NCBI RefSeq assembly: GCF_007097245.1
Contig: NZ_VJZT01000002.1
Location: 53,763 to 117,762 of the forward strand
Length of the DNA stretch: 64,000 nt
Direction: 5' to 3'
Source: Flavobacterium restrictum
GTDB taxonomy: Bacteria; Bacteroidota; Bacteroidia; Flavobacteriales; Flavobacteriaceae
Below, in pieces: positions 62,870 to 64,000 of the stretch. The notes beneath the pieces are model-generated. The model made no database searches. It saw only the letters and a list, made by a program, of their open reading frames with translations, and was not told the DNA's origin. Within the stretch, counting starts at the first letter, position 1. Each line of letters begins with the position of its first letter. Position numbers and translations under genes: made by a program.

Positions 62870-64000
62870 TTATTTCTTGATTACTTTGAAGGTTTTAGTA
62901 TGGTCTACTGTTTGCACCACAACCACATAAGTCCCCGATGGAAGATGCGACATATCTATCAAAGCGGTAGTGTCTTGTATGGCTTTTGTTACTACAACTT
63001 GACCATTTACATTGATAATTGCTACACTTGTTAAGGTATTTGAATACGATAAAAACAAGGTGTTTGCAACAGGATTTGGATAAAATTGGAATGCAGTATC
63101 ATCAAAATTAGTTGTTCCAAGAGTCACAAAAAGCAAACAGTCACTCGTTACTGAACAACCATTTAGAGTAAGTTGCACGGCATAAGTACCATTTATTTTT
63201 GGAGTAAAAGATTGGTTTATCTCGCCTGAAAGCGGCAAATTAGTAGTACAATCAATCCATTGGTAGGTTGCGTTTGGCGTATTTGAATACAACACACCAT
63301 TAATAGCCGTAACAGTTGTAGTAATTGGCGTAATGGTCAAATCCAAAGTTTCGGTAACGCACCCTTTCACGAAAGTGTATACTCCAGTTTTGGCATAAGT
63401 CATTCCATTTACCGACCACAAATAACTGTCGCAAGCCGATGCTGTCGTAGTATTTACAGAACTTGGCGTAATGGTCAAATCTAAAGTTTCGGTAACGCAA
63501 CCATTCCCGAAAGTGTAGATTCCAGTTTTGGCATAAGTCATTCCATTTACCGACCACAAATAACTGTCGCAAGCCGAAGCAGTAGTAGTATTTGTTGAAC
63601 TTGGCGTAATGGTTAAATCCAACGTTTCGGTAACGCAACCTTTCCCGAAAGTGTAGATTCCAGTTTTGGCATAAGTCATTCCATTTACCGACCACAAATA
63701 ACTGTCGCAAGCCGAAGCAGTAGTAGTATTTGTTGAACTTGGCGTAATGGTTAAATCCAACGTTTCGGTAACGCAACCTTTCCCGAAAGTGTAGATTCCA
63801 GTTTTGGCATAAGTCATTCCATTTACCGACCACAAATAACTGTCGCAAGCCGAAGCAGTAGTAGTATTTGTTGAACTTGACGTGATGGTTAAATCCAAAG
63901 TTTCGGTAACGCAACCATTCCCGAAAGTGTAGATTCCAGTTTTGGCATAAGTCATTCCATTTACCGACCACAAATAACTGTCGCAAGCCGAAGCAGTCGT
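62870..64000 (-). CDS. T9SS-sorted adhesin-like repeat protein (5' end beyond window)
   Basis: The 3' part (377 codons visible) of a large surface protein. It is made of 46-residue repeats with the pattern ACDSYLWSVNGMTYAKTGIY followed by TFGKGCVTETLDLTIT; each has a Cys pair likely to form a disulphide, Trp and Tyr at fixed sites, and a beta-sandwich-like layout. After them come a region with TYQWIDCTTNLPLSGE and the type IX sorting domain (FYPNPVANTLFLSYSN, MSHLPSGTYVVVVQ, ending KTFKVIKK). It should be surface-bound or released by T9SS. The frame stays open to 64000, so more repeats probably follow. Confidence 0.88.
   Translation of the reverse strand, partial: TTASACDSYLWSVNGMTYAKTGIYTFGNGCVTETLDLTITSSSTNTTTASACDSYLWSVNGMTYAKTGIYTFGKGCVTETLDLTITPSSTNTTTASACDSYLWSVNGMTYAKTGIYTFGKGCVTETLDLTITPSSTNTTTASACDSYLWSVNGMTYAKTGIYTFGNGCVTETLDLTITPSSVNTTTASACDSYLWSVNGMTYAKTGVYTFVKGCVTETLDLTITPITTTVTAINGVLYSNTPNATYQWIDCTTNLPLSGEINQSFTPKINGTYAVQLTLNGCSVTSDCLLFVTLGTTNFDDTAFQFYPNPVANTLFLSYSNTLTSVAIINVNGQVVVTKAIQDTTALIDMSHLPSGTYVVVVQTVDHTKTFKVIKK
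63327..64000. repeat. 138-bp tandem repeats within the adhesin-like gene
   Basis: Units begin at 63327, 63465, 63603, 63741 and 63879 with an exact 138-bp (46-codon) period; the third and fourth are almost identical. The last copy is cut by the window edge. Confidence 0.93.

Noticed and set aside
63300..63986. Long second open frame on the minus strand in the repeat region
   Set aside because: It is the out-of-frame shadow of the T9SS repeat gene; the main frame has the sorting domain and coherent repeats.
63327..64000. 138-bp repeats as a CRISPR or non-coding satellite
   Set aside because: The period is a multiple of three, the frame is open throughout and the units encode a consistent protein motif.

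Overview
This is a chromosomal segment of a member of the Bacteroidetes, most likely a Flavobacterium-like member of the Flavobacteriaceae. The evidence is low GC, many promoter boxes of the Bacteroidetes type (TAnnTTTG), type IX secretion (T9SS) C-terminal sorting domains, a TPR/outer-membrane receptor pair, a one-piece SecDF, a GatB-AspRS fusion and the order purA-fur-relA/spoT. No rRNA, tRNA, CRISPR array or complete insertion sequence was seen. Both window ends cut genes.

Layout. 1-5.9 kb: end of a YfhO-type membrane protein, a DUF4834 protein, a transporter-like beta-barrel, then a C10 cysteine peptidase plus lipoprotein that appear to have been inserted between the barrel gene and a GNAT-like gene; a 30-bp remnant of the GNAT gene's start is left at the far side. 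6-11.8 kb: three M16 (insulinase-type) zinc peptidase genes. 11.8-19.8 kb, minus strand: GNAT, NudK-type Nudix, PurA, Fur-family regulator, RelA/SpoT, serine hydrolase and TrmH-family methyltransferase.

20-41.1 kb is the accessory core. A surface-glycan cluster (acetyltransferase, DegT/FdtB-like aminotransferase, Wzx-like flippase at 20.7-24.0 kb; four glycosyltransferases and an FdtA-like ketoisomerase at 36.7-41.1 kb) is split by a 12-kb island. The island holds a T9SS helper-like protein, a 2147-residue SpvB/RHS polymorphic toxin with an HELGH-containing tip, a candidate immunity lipoprotein, and a start-less orphan tip of the Ntox23 type joined to a second copy of the rhs core 3' end, with its own immunity lipoprotein. 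After these come a MITE-like element, a nine-unit array of 21-bp AT-rich repeats and a small HTH/coiled-coil protein.

41-50.5 kb: FtsE, a TPR protein with a TonB-receptor-like barrel, PhzF, a GreA-like protein, and an AbiL-like defence pair (AAA15 ATPase plus RloB TOPRIM protein) behind a promoter bracketed by twin palindromic operators. 50.7-62.1 kb: gatC-gatA-gatB/aspS (a tRNA-dependent Asn/Gln synthesis operon whose fused protein carries palindromic repeats in its coding linker), gyrB, mdh and secDF. 62.2-64 kb: a small secreted protein and the 3' part of a T9SS adhesin-like gene with 138-bp tandem repeats.

A theme of the window is short repetitive DNA (heptamer arrays, inverted-repeat elements, palindromes, a MITE), in two cases inside coding sequence.
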